Part shown: piece after piece, positions 11,915-24,277 of the stretch
Layout: every line of letters starts with the position of its first letter
Numbering within the stretch: the first letter of the stretch is position 1
Assembly: GCA_951802425.1 (NCBI GenBank)
Contig: OX637801.1
Span: forward strand, 3,410,001 to 3,474,000
Length of the DNA stretch: 64,000 nt
Direction: 5' to 3'
Source of the DNA: Clavaria fumosa
Lineage: Eukaryota > Basidiomycota > Agaricomycetes > Agaricales > Clavariaceae
The notes under the pieces: generated by a model
The model's database searches: none
What the model saw: the letters and a program-made list of their open reading frames with translations, nothing else
Told to the model about the DNA's origin: nothing
Translations under genes and position numbers: made by a program

Positions 11915-14900
11915 TTAACTAGTTTTGTTCCCATGTGAACGCCGCCTCCTAGGCGAACTCGGAGATAACATGGTTTGCGATTCTAACCTGATGCGCTCTT
12001 CCTCTGCAGTCCACCACTTCATGAACACTTCTTCTCTTTGCCGATCCTGTTCTTCTTCTTGTATTTCTCGGAATGACTGTTTGGGCTTGTTGCTAACGGA
12101 AACACTATGATCCAGCTGAAGCTGCTGTATGGCGACAAATGATACTAGAGATCCAGGAGGGGACTCGACCACTGGTTCGATGGATAGTGTTGACCAGGCT
12201 TGTCCCGTGCTCCTAAAGTCGATGTAATGTCAACAGGATTCTTGTTACTTAGTCAATTTACGCTCACGAAACACGTCGTGCGACAGGACTAGACGTGGAC
12301 GGACCCCTGTCTGGTTCGGATATAGATTGGCCCGTCGCTCTGCTAGGAGTGCTGGGTAGCGATCGAGACACATTTTGGGACATTGAAAATGCGCCTTCTG
12401 TAAGAGAATAATTCAGTGGCTCCACAGAGCGGGTGCGGGAAGTTGTAAGGGAGGGAGCCATTGGATTGGATACTACGCCAGGTCCTGATACAGCGAGAAC
12501 AGGACCTCTTGGGGAGGTAACACGCAGAGGTCCTGAGAAATTTACAGCAGACTTGGGCATATTTCGCGGTGCCTTCGGCACTTGTGCTCGCCAATTTGCA
12601 GCATTCGAGGCACTGCCAGGAGATGCTGCAGGTGCTGACACTCTTTCTCTACTTGCAGCTTCGGCCATCAATGACTTCATATCCGCACTGAAAGCTGCCT
12701 GAGAAACAAACAATGCAGGACATCCGACACATACTGAGGAGGTCTTGGGATCGCCTTCCACGCACGGCCTGGCTTTGGAATACCCTCGTATGTTTGGGAA
12801 TGCTTGGTCGACTCTATTGTAGTAATGTTCATGCCATCCATTTCGAAGATATCATCGCTCGACCGTATCAAGGAGTCAGGCTGAATATTGACAGAAGGAA
12901 TCCGAGGAGGAAGCGGCCGTGGGCCTTTCGAGGACGGCTTCAAAGGATTATTGAGACGGGCCGAACTCGAAGGGTCGATGGGTTCTGCAAAGTCTTCTCG
13001 CGCGAGCCAGTCTGCGTTACGTCCCATGGCGTCTCTTATCAGTTGATGTGATCTCAAGAGAGGGGCTTGCAAGGTCTGCTGGCGGCGGACGTATTCTCCA
13101 AGTTGGTCGATGAGATCAAAAGTTAGATCGCCTAACATTCGGCCAACCAATAGAAATTCCATGTTGTTCGCCATGTAACCTTGAACAGTCTCTACCAGAG
13201 GTGCTACATTGAAATGGCTTGCGTCTGCGAGGATGTAGCAGATATTGTGAATATTGGCGTGGCGGAGTATGACCACAGAGCAGAGTAGCACAAGGGACTC
13301 AATCAGAAGTTCGTTCTACAAGAGTTCGTGAAAGAAGTAGGAAAATGAAATCGCAGTGATGCTCTTACTGCCACAGCCAAAACTTCAAAGATGAAATCCA
13401 GCAAGCCGTCTGCGGAATGCACAAGATCTATAGAAATCTGCTGTCAGGCCTTCAACGCATAGAGAATAAAGGGTAAATAAGAGGTAACAAACCTATATTC
13501 TGGAAAATATTCTTGTCACCGCAGCATATGTATTGCACAACGTACTTCGTATGACACCACTTCAAATGCTCCAGGTGCACCCTCACGTTACCGTCGGGGG
13601 CCCGCCTTTTCGCAGTCCAATCGTCATCCTTGAAAAATTTGGCGAAGAACCTCGAGCGTGCGCGAAGAATGACGGAGTGGCATCGGACCTCCATATCCGA
13701 TAATTGTAGAATGACATCCGATGCAAGCGGCGAGCTTCGCAGCCGGGTAGCACTAGGATTATGTACGCTTTGGAAGAGGCGTGACATATCTTCTTGCAAA
13801 CAAGGAGTGGGTAGCTTCTTCGCGGGCGAGTTGAGGGCGCCAGCCAATTTAGGAAGATCCAGAGTATGCGCCAGTTTTTGAAGCTCAGATTTAATCCGGT
13901 CAGGGTCGACATTGAGCCCTCGGAGTCGCTGAGCCAATCTCCCTGCTACGCGGCGATCCCAGATTGCCAGCAGCTCGTCTGTGTAAAAGTATGTGAGCAG
14001 GACAAGAACTGTGATCTCGTGATATCCAGAAAATATAAGCCGTGGACCGGAGGACAACCGTTTGGATTGAGCAAGTCGAACCATGTTATTAGCTTTTGTT
14101 TTAGCACCCAAAAGAATATGACACAACACGGAGCATCGTGCCGCTATGACGGTCCGGTGAGCTGGGAAACCGAGGCCGGAGTCCGCCTGCACCATAAGGT
14201 CGGCACCATGGTTGAACCGCGTCTCCTCAAAAATGCCCTGAGAACTACGATCCTTCCGCAATTGTTTGTCGAGCGAAAGAACTTGGAGCAGATATTCGGC
14301 ATCATTCACATCCTTCTCGATGGCAACATCTTCCACATCCGCGTCCGATCCGTCTTCGGAAACCAATTGATGAGCAGCCCGCGTTTCGCACTGGTCTGTT
14401 GTCCCATCGCGAAGTGCAATCCACGGCCTCACGCTTCCCATATCCCTGCCTATTGCCAAATTGCCCAAATCGAGCATCTGCGGAGAGCTCTCCAGCCTCA
14501 CAGCGCCGAAGATCCCTAGGGAACTAGCGCATACAGATACTACTCTCTGCAGCCCTGGCACTCGTTGGAACTTCGTCAAACCCTGCGCGCCATTGGGCTT
14601 GCCCACTGCCGACAGAGCACCACCGAAGCGGAAATAAACGTGGCCTGATTCAGTGCAGACGACCATGGAGCCGTCAGCACCAGCGAGAGCAACGTCCCAA
14701 GCGTTGATGCCTTGCTTCTTGAGTGTCCAAAGTCTTTGTGATTTCCCACTGCCCTCTTTGGCGGCTCCGGCGGTCCCTGAGGCTAACCATGTCCACACCT
14801 CCCCATTTGCTCCAACCGCGGCGAGCCGTGAACGGTCCTCTGACTCACCTGACCTGATCTTCACGATCCTGACGTCCTTCGGGGACACTTGGGGAGGTCG

Positions 14901-16464
14901 GTAAACATGTGATTGCATCGAAAGCGGAAACGTATGCGTCGGAAAGCTGCGATCCTGCTTGTTTGGATACAGAAAAAGAGTAGAAGAGGCTATAAACGTA
15001 CGCGGCTTTGAAACCGCGGTTGTGGCTGATAATCCATACTTCTTCGGAATCCAAGAGCCACGCCATGGCATGCTTCGTGATCCTCACATCCTTAATGATG
15101 TGCTCTTGCAGTGGCACCTTGGTCACCCTGTGTGGAGAAACTTGTATGGGCTGTATAGCACTTTCATAGCCTGAAAATCATTACTGATTTGATGGAGTTA
15201 CCGATCAGTTGGAAGGCAGATACCAAGTTGGCCATAATTTGTGCCCCACGTGAAAACATTTCTGTCATGCCAACAGGCGGACGCCACTTGACATGCCGCG
15301 ACTCCGAGTATTGCATGACCCTTCCACGGTCCAGTAACCTTCCTCGGCCTAACATATGTCGCTTCGTACGTCGCGGAAGTACTTATTCCTGTCTTTTCCA
15401 TCGAGACACCCGACCCGTAGTTCACCTCGTCGAGATCGTAACCAAGCTGACAATAGTGGTTATGTCCCCAGCTAAGAACCTCTCCGGAAGTGGTTAAGGC
15501 TAGCGTGTGTTCTTGCCCAAGGGCAACGGAAGTAATTGTTTGCGTGAGGAGAGGGAGTGTCATGAGCGAGAAGTGACTGCTGGCCGCTATTACGAAGTTG
15601 ATAGGTAAGATGGCAGTACAAAAACGCAAATTGCGTACCTGCCCTACTGCGGGAACTCATTATACCTAATCGAACGTTTCCGATGCTTTCAGAAGTGACG
15701 ATGGCTTTGAATTACAGGGTGAGCATTTGATCCCACAGTTCGCGATGGCACATGTACCTATGTTGTGACCCGACATAACTACATCCTTCACGCCGACCGG
15801 AAGAAACTTGACATCAATGTTAATAATGGCAGCCGCATCTTCTGTCTGCGACTCCTTGGAGGGAACGTGGATATGCTCTAACGTGAAAGCAGTGTCGGCA
15901 TCTGGGTCGCTAGAACTTGAGTTTCTGCCACGTCATTGACGTTCAGGCAACACCTTAAACCAAGTTACCTTTTGTCCCATTTGTACAGTTGTCCTTCGCC
16001 GTCATTAGAGGAAGGAATTGTGCCGCGCAACGTTGAGTTGTACAAGTCAAAGGCAGTGAGTCCCTCGTAATCCTTGATAGAGAAGTCGATGTCGGAGTGT
16101 TGAAGCAGCAGAACGCTTCCACATAAATGACGTATCAGAGACGCCATTATAATCGGCGATTGACTCACGCAACAGATATGTTTCCCGCGTACAATGCACG
16201 ATGTAATGCCGTCCAACCGCTCTCTGAATCTTGCAAGTTCACTTGCACTTTACGGCTAGCACTTGAAAGCAATAGACGGACGAAGTGCAGGGCTGCGAAG
16301 TCTGTTGCGGCGCAAGCCAAATGAAGGACGGTCCTGCCAAAGCGATCGCGTTGGTTGACATCACAAATTGACTCGGTGTCTAGTGCAGATGGATGTGTAT
16401 ACTGTTGGAGTAGACGTTGAAAAAGTTGCTGATTGCGAAGCGCAAACGCATTGAAGAAATTCAT
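11915..16464 (-). CDS. Ankyrin-RCC1-BTB protein (IBTK-like)
   Basis: Multi-exon gene on the minus strand, ATG at 16464-16462 and TAA at 11917-11915. The N-terminus has ankyrin repeats (RDRFGRTVLHLAC, ESGWTALHRALYAG, YEGLTAFDLYN). RCC1-type blades follow (VALGQEHTLALTTSGEVLSWGHN, HDRNVFTWGTNYGQLG, GANGEVWTW). Two BTB/POZ segments come next (FPAHRTVIAARCSVLCHILL; SDVILQLSDMEVRCHSVILRARSRFFAKFF), then a Ser/Pro-rich linker and a conserved charged end (FREIQEEEQDRQREEVFMKW). This order matches IBTK, in animals an adaptor for CUL3 ubiquitin ligase; the same role here is inference. The first intron is 16116-16168; at least eight short introns are visible overall and I did not fix every boundary. 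It is convergent with the dynactin-like gene (140 bp between stops). Confidence 0.85.
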
Positions 16465-17096
16465 GTCTTGAGAACGATGCACTACCACTCAGGTATTGGA
16501 GGCGAGTCACGTGCTTGGGCGCTTTATTTAGGCCCTTCAACGCTAGCCCCAGATTGCCTTGGAGGGGGGGTACAGCACGGCGGGCCGGGTCACTCTCCAC
16601 CGACGATTCGACTAGAGTATAAGGTAGATTTTTAAACACGATTTACAGTGTCTTCAAAAGGACACAGTAAAAAAGTGTCGTCGCTGGCTCTTCCTCTTAA
16701 CCCAGTCCCATTCCTGCCACGCTGACCAGGCTATCGAGTTCAAATGCTCCTTCTCATTCACCTGTGGCTATAGCTGTTACACTGCGTCTATCCCCTTGTA
16801 TTTACCACTCGTATTACCGTTTTATTCGTCAAATACACGCGCGGCTCCTGCACGCAAGCAGCAGGGGTCGCTTTCTATTTATCGCGCCCACACAAGTTCG
16901 ACGATTTGATGGCCTTAAAATTGGATATGTATGAACTCACATGCAAAAGTCGATGAAAAGGGCAGGTCTGAGATGGCGCCACATCATGATCGAACCATGG
17001 CGGTGACTACACGCCCATCGTATGATGCTTAAAGGGTGACTTGGGTTTCATATCAGTTCGTCGTGGCCTCTCCGGCGCACCGCGCTCACGCTGAAA
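16465..17096. promoter_or_regulatory. Divergent intergenic region, IBTK-like gene and ERG9
   Basis: 632 bp between two genes that start outward in opposite directions, so it should hold both promoters. CT-rich patches and short A tracts occur (about 16640-16700 and 16740-16870). No TATA box is clearly placed for either gene, and no RNA gene was found. Promoter role is inferred from layout only. Confidence 0.45.
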
Positions 17097-18817
17097 ATGC
17101 TCGCTTCCACGTTCTTGTCTCTTCTTTTCTCCCATCCGCTCGAGCTTCGCACCCTCATTCAGTTCAAGCTCTTTTACGAGCGAAGACGAGACATATCGTC
17201 ACAGCAAGAGCATCCGTCGTCAGGATGGAACCGGAAATCTATGCGCAGGTGCTGGGAATTTTTAGATCTTACAAGTAGAAGCTTTTCAGCAGTCATCAAA
17301 GAGCTCGATGGCGATCTAGCGCGAACGGTGCGTCGTTGAACGCTGTTGAACTATTGTCGGCGTCGTCTTCCTCTTCTGGAGCCACGCGGGCGACCACTGA
17401 CATACGCTGTAGATATGTCTGTTCTATCTTGTTCTACGCGGACTCGACACTATAGAGGACGATATGACCATTCCGGATGAGGTCAAGCAGCCTCTCCTTC
17501 GTTCGTTTCACGAGAGCACGGTTAGTCCTGGATGGACATTCAATGGGAGCGGGCCGGACGAGAAAGACCGTCAGTTGCTCATCGAATACGACGTCGTTGT
17601 AGAGGAAGTCAATCTTCTCCTGCCTCAGTAGGTGTCGCACCCCTTACTTTCAGTCACTATCAGCTATGGTCATAACCTCAAATCACAGATACAAGCGTAT
17701 CATCGTGGACATTTGCTATAAGATGGAGCAGGGCATGGCTGACTATGCCCACAAGGCGGCCACAACTGGCTCCATCTATCTCGATACAGTGGCCGAGTAC
17801 GACATCTACTGTCACTACGTCGCTGGACTCGTCGGCGAAGGGCTCTCCCGCATCTGGGCTGCATCCGGCAAAGAGGCTCCGTACATGGCTGCGCAGATCG
17901 ACCTTTCCAATTCCATGGGCCTTCTTTTGCAAAAAACCAACATTATCCGTGACTACCCCGAGGACGTCGAGCAGAGGCGTTACTTTTGGCCACGTGAGAT
18001 TTGGTCTGCACCAGAGTCTGCGGGTTTCGCCGAGATGAGTGACATGTGCAAACCAGGCGCTGAGGAGCGTGCCGCCGTGGTGCAGAGTGGCATGATTGTT
18101 GACGCGCTTCGGCACGCCACAGACTCACTCGACTACTTGCACATGCTCACCAACCAAAGCGTGTTCAATTTCTGTGCTATACCAGCCGTCATGGCAATGG
18201 CGACACTAGCGTTGTGCTTTAGAAATCCGCAAATGTTCCAACGGATCATCAAGATTCGCAAGGCGGAAGCTGCGGGGGTGAGCTACCTCTTCACGTGAAG
18301 TTTGTGACGACTTTCTTAAACCTGTTGTAGCTCATCATGCGATCGACTAACACGAGAGAGGTGGCGTATCTGTTCCGCGACTATGCACGCCGGATACACG
18401 CCAAAGCAGTTCCCACCGATCCAAATTTCTTACGCGTCTGTGTAGCATGCGGGAAGGTACGTAACCATTTTGAGAGGAACCTGCAGTAGTACTCATGGTT
18501 ATGGGCAGATCGAGCAGTGGTGTGAGAGACACTATCCATCCTTTGTTCAGGTCATGTCCTCTAACGGCAACCTGAGAGCCAAATTAAATCCCACGGACGC
18601 ACGTTCCCGAGTTTTCCTCGCAGATCAACACGTTGAGGAGGCGCCCTCGGAGAAGGATGTCTATGCTCACTGCTCACAAAATGGCCCTCCCTCTATCGGG
18701 AATGGGTCTGCGAGATCGGCAACCAGTGGTGGTGGTACAGAGACAGTGACTTATATATTTATTGTGCTTGCTCTCGTACTCGGGACGAGCCTGGTAGGGG
18801 TATACCTTCGGTGGTAG
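17097..18817 (+). CDS. ERG9: Squalene synthase (farnesyl-diphosphate farnesyltransferase)
   Basis: Condenses two farnesyl diphosphates via presqualene diphosphate and reduces the product with NADPH to squalene, the first committed step to ergosterol, at the ER membrane. ATG 17097; introns 17328-17412, 17628-17688, 18278-18330 and 18457-18508 leave 489 aa, a normal fungal length. Visible motifs: LTSRSFSAVIKELDGDLART near the N-terminus; the first Asp-rich site LRGLDTIEDDM; YCHYVAGLVGEGLS; the second Asp-rich/NADPH region LLQKTNIIRDYPED; and a C-terminal anchor (VTYIFIVLALVLGTSLVGVYL). The linker before the anchor is Ser/Gly-rich. All catalytic motifs are intact. Confidence 0.96.
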
Positions 18818-19451
18818 AGCTAAGAAACTTGTTATAAGTGACATACTTGCGAGGAGTTCCAATATTCTCACGGTGTCTAATTTTGCTTCGACTCCAACCT
18901 TCAACGACGACAGGCTTCAACGACGACAGGAAAGCTTGTGAAACGTATCTGTTGCTAGAACCACCCGACCGTCTTGGCTTGGTTCTGCTGCAACGCACAG
19001 CTTTGCGATAGATATCACATTCGCCTCTCCCCTTGCAACGAGACACAAATGCTGCGTTTCTGGGGCACTAGGTCTCTTATTTGTCCATGCGTATACGTGA
19101 CTCGTAGTTCCTCATCCGCTCCGGGTTCCGTAGCAAACGCCACGCAGCCGCCGCGAGTCAACAACTCACACAATCATCGTAACTCCAACATACTTATACC
19201 CGTCACTCTTATCCTGGACCATGACATCCTCCTTTTCTGTATGCTCGTGCTTAGCTGGGGAGTGTCAACGACAAGGCCCGTCACAAGGTATGCTTCCGGT
19301 TCGCGACCTCCTTTACACCCTTGCTCCTCGCGGGGCGGATCAAGATCTGACCGAAACGCGTTTCTCCAACATAAGTACTTAGACTCGCTGCATCAAGTGT
19401 CAGGTCGCTCTCATTCCTTCTGTACCAACTACAATCGGCCGTCTTTTAGCA
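18818..19451. other. Intergenic region downstream of ERG9
   Basis: No gene supported. A 14 bp direct repeat (cttcaacgacgaca) occurs at about 18899-18927. An open frame from about 18974 to 19570 has no protein-like composition and I leave it out. Confidence 0.45.
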
Positions 19452-19928
19452 ATGTCTTGTTACGCCCACCCATACCAGCCCCGAGGACATCTGTGGCCTC
19501 CACCCGTTTCGGACTCTTATTCAGAACGCGTCCTCTCGTTCCAGTCTCCATGGCGGTCGAGTTCTACTAGCTATAGCTCAACGTCCTCGACGAGCCGGTG
19601 GGGCGACGAATATGGACCGGTTTTACGAGTTGACTCACACATGAAGCCGCACCGCAGCCTCAACGCGCGACCGTCTCACAGCTTCAACGTCCCCTCACTT
19701 TGGTGCGCATATGACTCGTATCCCCGGCACGGAGTACACATTGTCAGGACCCGTAAGCCGTGCTTCTCTCGAATGCCTCGCCATTATGCTTATGCTGCAT
19801 CGTTTCTTTTAGCCTGCGTATCTCGGAGCAGGCCGAGATCTGCGGGTGTCTTACAATACCTGAGTCGTGGTTGGATGCGCATGTTTGACATTAACCCCCG
19901 CTGGGCCAAGGGACGGCCCTTGTTGTGA
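19452..19928 (+). CDS. Doubtful small hypothetical protein
   Basis: 158-codon frame from ATG 19452 to TGA 19926-19928. The N-terminal half is rich in Ser, Pro, Tyr and Arg (DSYSERV, STSYSSTSSTSRWGDEYG). The C-terminal half has a short hydrophobic run (YAAASFLLACVS-like) and ends WMRMFDINPRWAKG. I recognise no domain. It could be a real lineage-specific gene, one exon of a longer gene, or chance in GC-richer DNA; a second long frame overlaps it on the same strand. Best evidence for: the local GC content and CpG level are gene-like. Evidence against: no introns, no family, low-complexity composition. Confidence 0.35.
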   Translation: MSCYAHPYQPRGHLWPPPVSDSYSERVLSFQSPWRSSSTSYSSTSSTSRWGDEYGPVLRVDSHMKPHRSLNARPSHSFNVPSLWCAYDSYPRHGVHIVRTRKPCFSRMPRHYAYAASFLLACVSRSRPRSAGVLQYLSRGWMRMFDINPRWAKGRPLL

Positions 19929-20508
19929 GACGGAGACGAGTGCGGCTTGATGGTTTCATGCGCGATGTGTACATATCCGAGCCTTCTTCGCATTTACCTT
20001 GGTTTGCTCATCATTATCTGGCATTTCTATTTTCATGTATCATAGGAGAGCAATCTGTATGATACCTGAGCATCAAGACCTGATTCATATTATTCCTTTT
20101 GAGGCCTTAGACAAGTTCTAGCCGGGACAGCAGGCAGCGGTCAGAGGTGAGTCGATACTAAACTTTGGGTGATGAAGTGGGTGAATCCTATTTATGATTG
20201 GCATGATTCAGTAGACTGTTAGCTGGGACCGGCGTAGCGCGATTTGCGGGAGGAGGTGCGCGCCGCGCGGCCATATTTAACTGAGAGTCAGGCTAATGAT
20301 GACCACCGATCATCAAAACTTGTCTTTTTTTGCCATCATTCAAGTGAGGCTGAAATGTCCCTAGACATCTTTTTTTGCTCATGTCAACAATGGAACTAGC
20401 CAGCCCAAAATGTATTCGTACATCATGCTTCGAGACCAATCTTCCTAAATCCACAAATACATGCATTACAGAGAGGGGCCCTTTATCGCTGGAGAAGCTG
20501 TCGCTCAA
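19929..20508. other. Intergenic region, 3' side of coronin
   Basis: 580 bp without a supported gene. It lies downstream of both neighbours, so it holds two 3' ends. A GC-rich patch (gtgcgcgccgcgcggcc) is at about 20253-20270. Nothing else stands out. Confidence 0.45.
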
Positions 20509-22508
20509 CTAACCTTCAAGTAGTGCTTGAGCGGCCCTCCGCGCGTTCGCTCTAATCCCTTCAACTTGTAGTTCCAAACTCCTTATTTTCTCGCGCGCGT
20601 CACGCAGCTCTGCGGTGAGGCGCGCATTCTCCGCGCGGAGTTCTGTGGCGGGTCTCTGCGGTGAAGCAGAACCAGCGCGAAGGAAGAAAGGTTTAGATTG
20701 AGAAGCAAGATAAAAACACTAATCGACTCACGTCTTCGCCAATTGATTGCATCTGCGCAAGAATGTCGGATTCCAGACCGAGCGCAGGACTGGATGAGCG
20801 AGGCATCACTTCCTGCGGTGCGGTTACGGAAGGAGGGGATGCAAAAGTCAGCAGAGTAGCTGGGGCTGGGGCGGGCACTAGTGCTGGCGCTGGTGGCTGT
20901 TGTTGAGTGACTGGAGCTGGAGCGGTGGATGTCCTTGTCGGTGCAGAAGCCGTCGTAGGTAAAGGTTTCGGCGGCGTATCAGAGGGGGCTTGCGACGGCG
21001 AAAAAACTTGACCAGTCTCAAGACTAACGAGAAGGGGGACAGCCGTTTTCCCTGAGAAGAACTCGGCCGCAGTGAGTGCCGGCTCAGAAGATGGGGCTGG
21101 GGGGAAAATGTCCGATTGGAAAGACTCTGCCTAATTTGTTTGGTATGAGCGCCAAATCGAAGAACCAGGTGTGAGATTTGTGGACATACTCTGCGAGGCA
21201 CAATGAAGGCGAGAGGCTCAATGGAAGAGGCGCATACTTTATAGGCACGGGCGATCTCGCATTCGGACACGTTGAGAGCTCGGCGGGGGAGAAAGCACAT
21301 GCCACGCTGAGGATCCGACGACTTGTGCTCGGAAAGTGAGAAGAGGGAATCAGATTCCCACTCGTAATATCGAACATTTCCGTCACTGGATTGGTGAGAT
21401 ATAAGTCAATGATATCGGCGACTAAAAATCCTGCTACAGACCCCTTGCCAGCTTTTCATGATTAACAAGTCAAAAAAGGAAGAGGAATAAGCTATTGTGG
21501 TGCGCACCAAGAAATAATATATTATTGTCTGTCCAGAAAGGCATTACCACCCCGGAGGACTGATCCAGAGTAATAGTCTTGATGTTACCCAGTCCACCCA
21601 CCTCCCATACACTGACCTGTCGATCGCTCATCTTACTGAAACCAGTCGTCGCAATCTTCTCAAGCTCTCCCATCCAGGTGACACGGGCACCCTTAACCCC
21701 ACCGTGTCCGTCGGTGAGACGAATGGCTTCACTACCGGCACGAGGATCAAAGAGCCGCAACTTTCGGTCCCTGCAGGTGGTGACGAGAAGATTGCCATTG
21801 GGATTGAAAGCCATGCACTGAATAGCGTCATTGTGACCGAACAAGATAGATTTGGGATTCTCTGGCTGGGCGAGATCCCAAAGCTTCACCGTGTGTTCCC
21901 CAGAAGCAGTGGCGAGCACGTGCGAAGCGGTGGGGTGGAACAACACCTGGCCGATCTTGCGAGGAGAGGCATCGATTCGAGCCACGGGCTCAAGATCTTG
22001 TGGAATCCATTGCTCTGACCCCCATCCTTCGAACAACGAGGACTCGACCTTCCAGATGGCAACTTTTCCATCTTCGCCACCAGAAGCGACAATTGAGTCA
22101 TTGTGTGGGGACCAATCGGTGTCGAGAACAGGCGCAGTATGGCTACGAGCGAGAGGAATGACATCTGGTAGTTTATAAGGGAAGCCCTGGATAGCATTGA
22201 ATGGAGATGGTAAAGGCAATATCGCAAAAGCGCCTCCACCCGAAGCGTTCCAATTGATGCTGAGATATTTCTGCGCGGCGACGGGGTAAAGTGATGCAAG
22301 TGCAAGAGCAATATGAATGAAAGCGTACTCCAGATGCAGCGATAACATTGGTATCCCAAGCGCTGTTGGTCACTTTGACATTTTCAATCCCATATTCCTT
22401 CTTCGCCGTTTGGCCGAAGACATGCCTGGTGGGGAGACAGATGCATAACTTGTCCCATGTACAAGGCACTGCTCACCGGTATTTTGAAGGCCTCACAAAT
22501 CGAGACAT
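20509..22508 (-). CDS. CRN1: Coronin, actin-binding WD-repeat protein
   Basis: Binds F-actin and tunes Arp2/3 and cofilin at cortical actin patches. ATG at 22508-22506; the first coding exon is only 32 nt (MSRFVRPSKYR with the last codon split), then an intron 22426-22476. The next exon gives HVFGQTAKKEYGIENVKVT, a coronin hallmark. WD repeats follow: VLDTDWSPHNDSIVASGGEDG, VLATASGEHTVKLWD, LLVTTCRDRKLRLFDPRAG, and SDRQVSVWEVG. After the propeller come DGNVRYYEWES, SSDPQRGMCFLPRRAL and IEPLAFIVPR, all conserved in coronins. A Pro/Ala/Ser-rich linker (about 20700-21120) leads to a short coiled coil (ELRAENARLTAELRDAREK) for oligomerisation, ending at TAG 20511-20509. Several short introns; not every boundary was fixed. 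Confidence 0.93.
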
Positions 22509-22634
22509 ATGCAAACGATAGGTAGGATCACGAAGAGCGTTGGTCAAATCAACAGTTTTCCCAGCTCCTTGATCCCGTGATTATATCATTCCTGTTTGAC
22601 CCCGACGTTCCGCGTCCCAAAAGCTACTAATACT
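22509..22634. promoter_or_regulatory. 126 bp divergent promoter, coronin and GCV1
   Basis: The two start codons face away from each other with 126 bp between them, so core promoters and 5' UTRs of both genes must share this span. I see no TATA box. Function is inferred from geometry. Confidence 0.5.
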
Positions 22635-24277
22635 ATGGCTTCGCCTCCAGCGGCGTCGCTATTGAGAGCCACGAAGATTCGAGCGACTGCACTAAGACAA
22701 ATGAACCGGGGACGCAACTTCGCGATGGCTGCCGGTGAAGTGCGCTCCTTATTCCCAGTTATTTCATACGAGTGCAAACGTCTAGCCATTCAGTTGCGCA
22801 GGACGGCGTTACACGACTTTCACGTCGAGAATGGCGCTAAAATGGTGCCATTTGCCGGTTACTCCATGCCTCTTGCGTACGGTAAAGTTGGACAGGGTAA
22901 GAAAAGACAACGTTGCATTTCGTGAATTTCTCAAAATTTCTTTTAGTTGCAAGCCATCATCACGTCCGGAATAGCACTGGGCTGTTCGACGTCGGACACA
23001 TGGTGCAGTCCAAGTAAGTTCTGTTTCGATTCGTTGTCAATGCTCACATTTTGCCCAATTAAGTTTTCAGGGACCAGGTGCCACTCCCTTCCTGGAATGG
23101 TTGACCCCTTCATCGCTTGGAACCCTCGAACCATACTCCTCAATTCTCTCCTGTTTTCTAAACGAAAAAGGTGGCATTATCGACGACACCATTATCACGA
23201 AGCATGCGCACGACGCTTATTACGTCGTCACTAATGCCGGGCGCCGTGAGAGAGATCTGAGTTGGTTTGCGTCAAAACTAGAGGAGTGGGGCACCAGTGA
23301 AAGGGGAACGGCTGGCTCTGTGGATCTACACGTCCTGGAAGGCTGGAGTTTGCTTGCGCTTCAAGGTTTCCAGAAACTGCTTATTCGGTCTTTCTGGTGC
23401 TCAGCTACTTTGTGTCAGGGCCGGAGTCCGCCGCGTACCTACAAAATTTGACTTCCTTCGATCTCAAGCGACTGACTTTCGGATCATCTGCCTTCATTTC
23501 TCTGGCAGGTTTCCTCTTGCATGTAGCTCGAGGCGGGTATACAGGAGAAGATGGATTTGAGGTGACTTGCAGGTTCCATTTATGTCCCGGGTTCCATTGG
23601 ATGACCAAAACACAGATCTCCGTACCTCCTCCACTTTCCATTGAAGTCACTCAACTATTGTGCAAACCACCAGTGCAATTGACTGGTCTTGCTGCTCGTG
23701 ATAGTCTACGACTTGAGGCTGGTATGTGTCTCTATGGGAGCGATCTCGATGAGGACACATCACCTGTTGAGGCCGGTTTGACTTGGATCATCGGTTAGGC
23801 TATGCTATCTGATTGGTATCCCATCTTTGACGTCTAGCGCAGGAAAAGATCGAAGGGAGAATGGTGATTTCATTGGTGCAGAAGTCATTCGGCAGCATCT
23901 GAGAGAGGGTCCTCCGAGAAGGCGGGTTGGATTGATAGTTGATGGGGCCCCTGCGAGAAGTGATGCATTATCCTTCACATTCTTTGGATTGCAATTGAAG
24001 GATGTATTATAGAGGGTGCGGTTGTGTACCAGAAAGGCGGAAGGGAAGCAATCGGTAAGTCCGCAAGCCTCCATATCCAGTCACTGACTTGGAAACTCAA
24101 GGAGTGGTAACTTCGGGAATCCCATCCCCATCCCTTGGTAAGAACATCGCTATGGGGTATGTCATGTCAGGTTGGCACAAAAGGGGCATGGAGTTGGAAG
24201 TCGAAGTGCACAATAAACTTAGGAATGCTGTCATTTCTCGTCTGCCATTTGTGGAAACGAGATATTGGAAGGGCTAA
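22635..24277 (+). CDS. GCV1: Glycine cleavage system T protein (aminomethyltransferase)
   Basis: Transfers the methylene group from aminomethyl-lipoyl H protein to tetrahydrofolate, releasing ammonia, in the mitochondrial glycine decarboxylase complex. ATG 22635; introns 22740-22793, 22897-22946, 23014-23063, 23366-23418, 23562-23615, 23794-23842, 23960-24012 and 24055-24101 leave exactly 410 aa. The N-terminus is Arg/Ala/Ser-rich without acidic residues, fitting a mitochondrial presequence. Family motifs: [81 protein letters not shown], and [17 protein letters not shown]. The fold is complete. This is the last gene before the repeat block; CpG content drops sharply just after the stop. Confidence 0.95.

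Noticed and set aside
16720..16760. tRNA-like T-arm (gagttcaaatgctc) upstream of ERG9
   Set aside because: Loop size is wrong and there is no A box or acceptor stem around it.
18974..19570. 198-codon frame downstream of ERG9
   Set aside because: Composition is not protein-like (His/Arg/Ser mix without ordered segments) and it overlaps another long frame; probably chance in GC-richer DNA.
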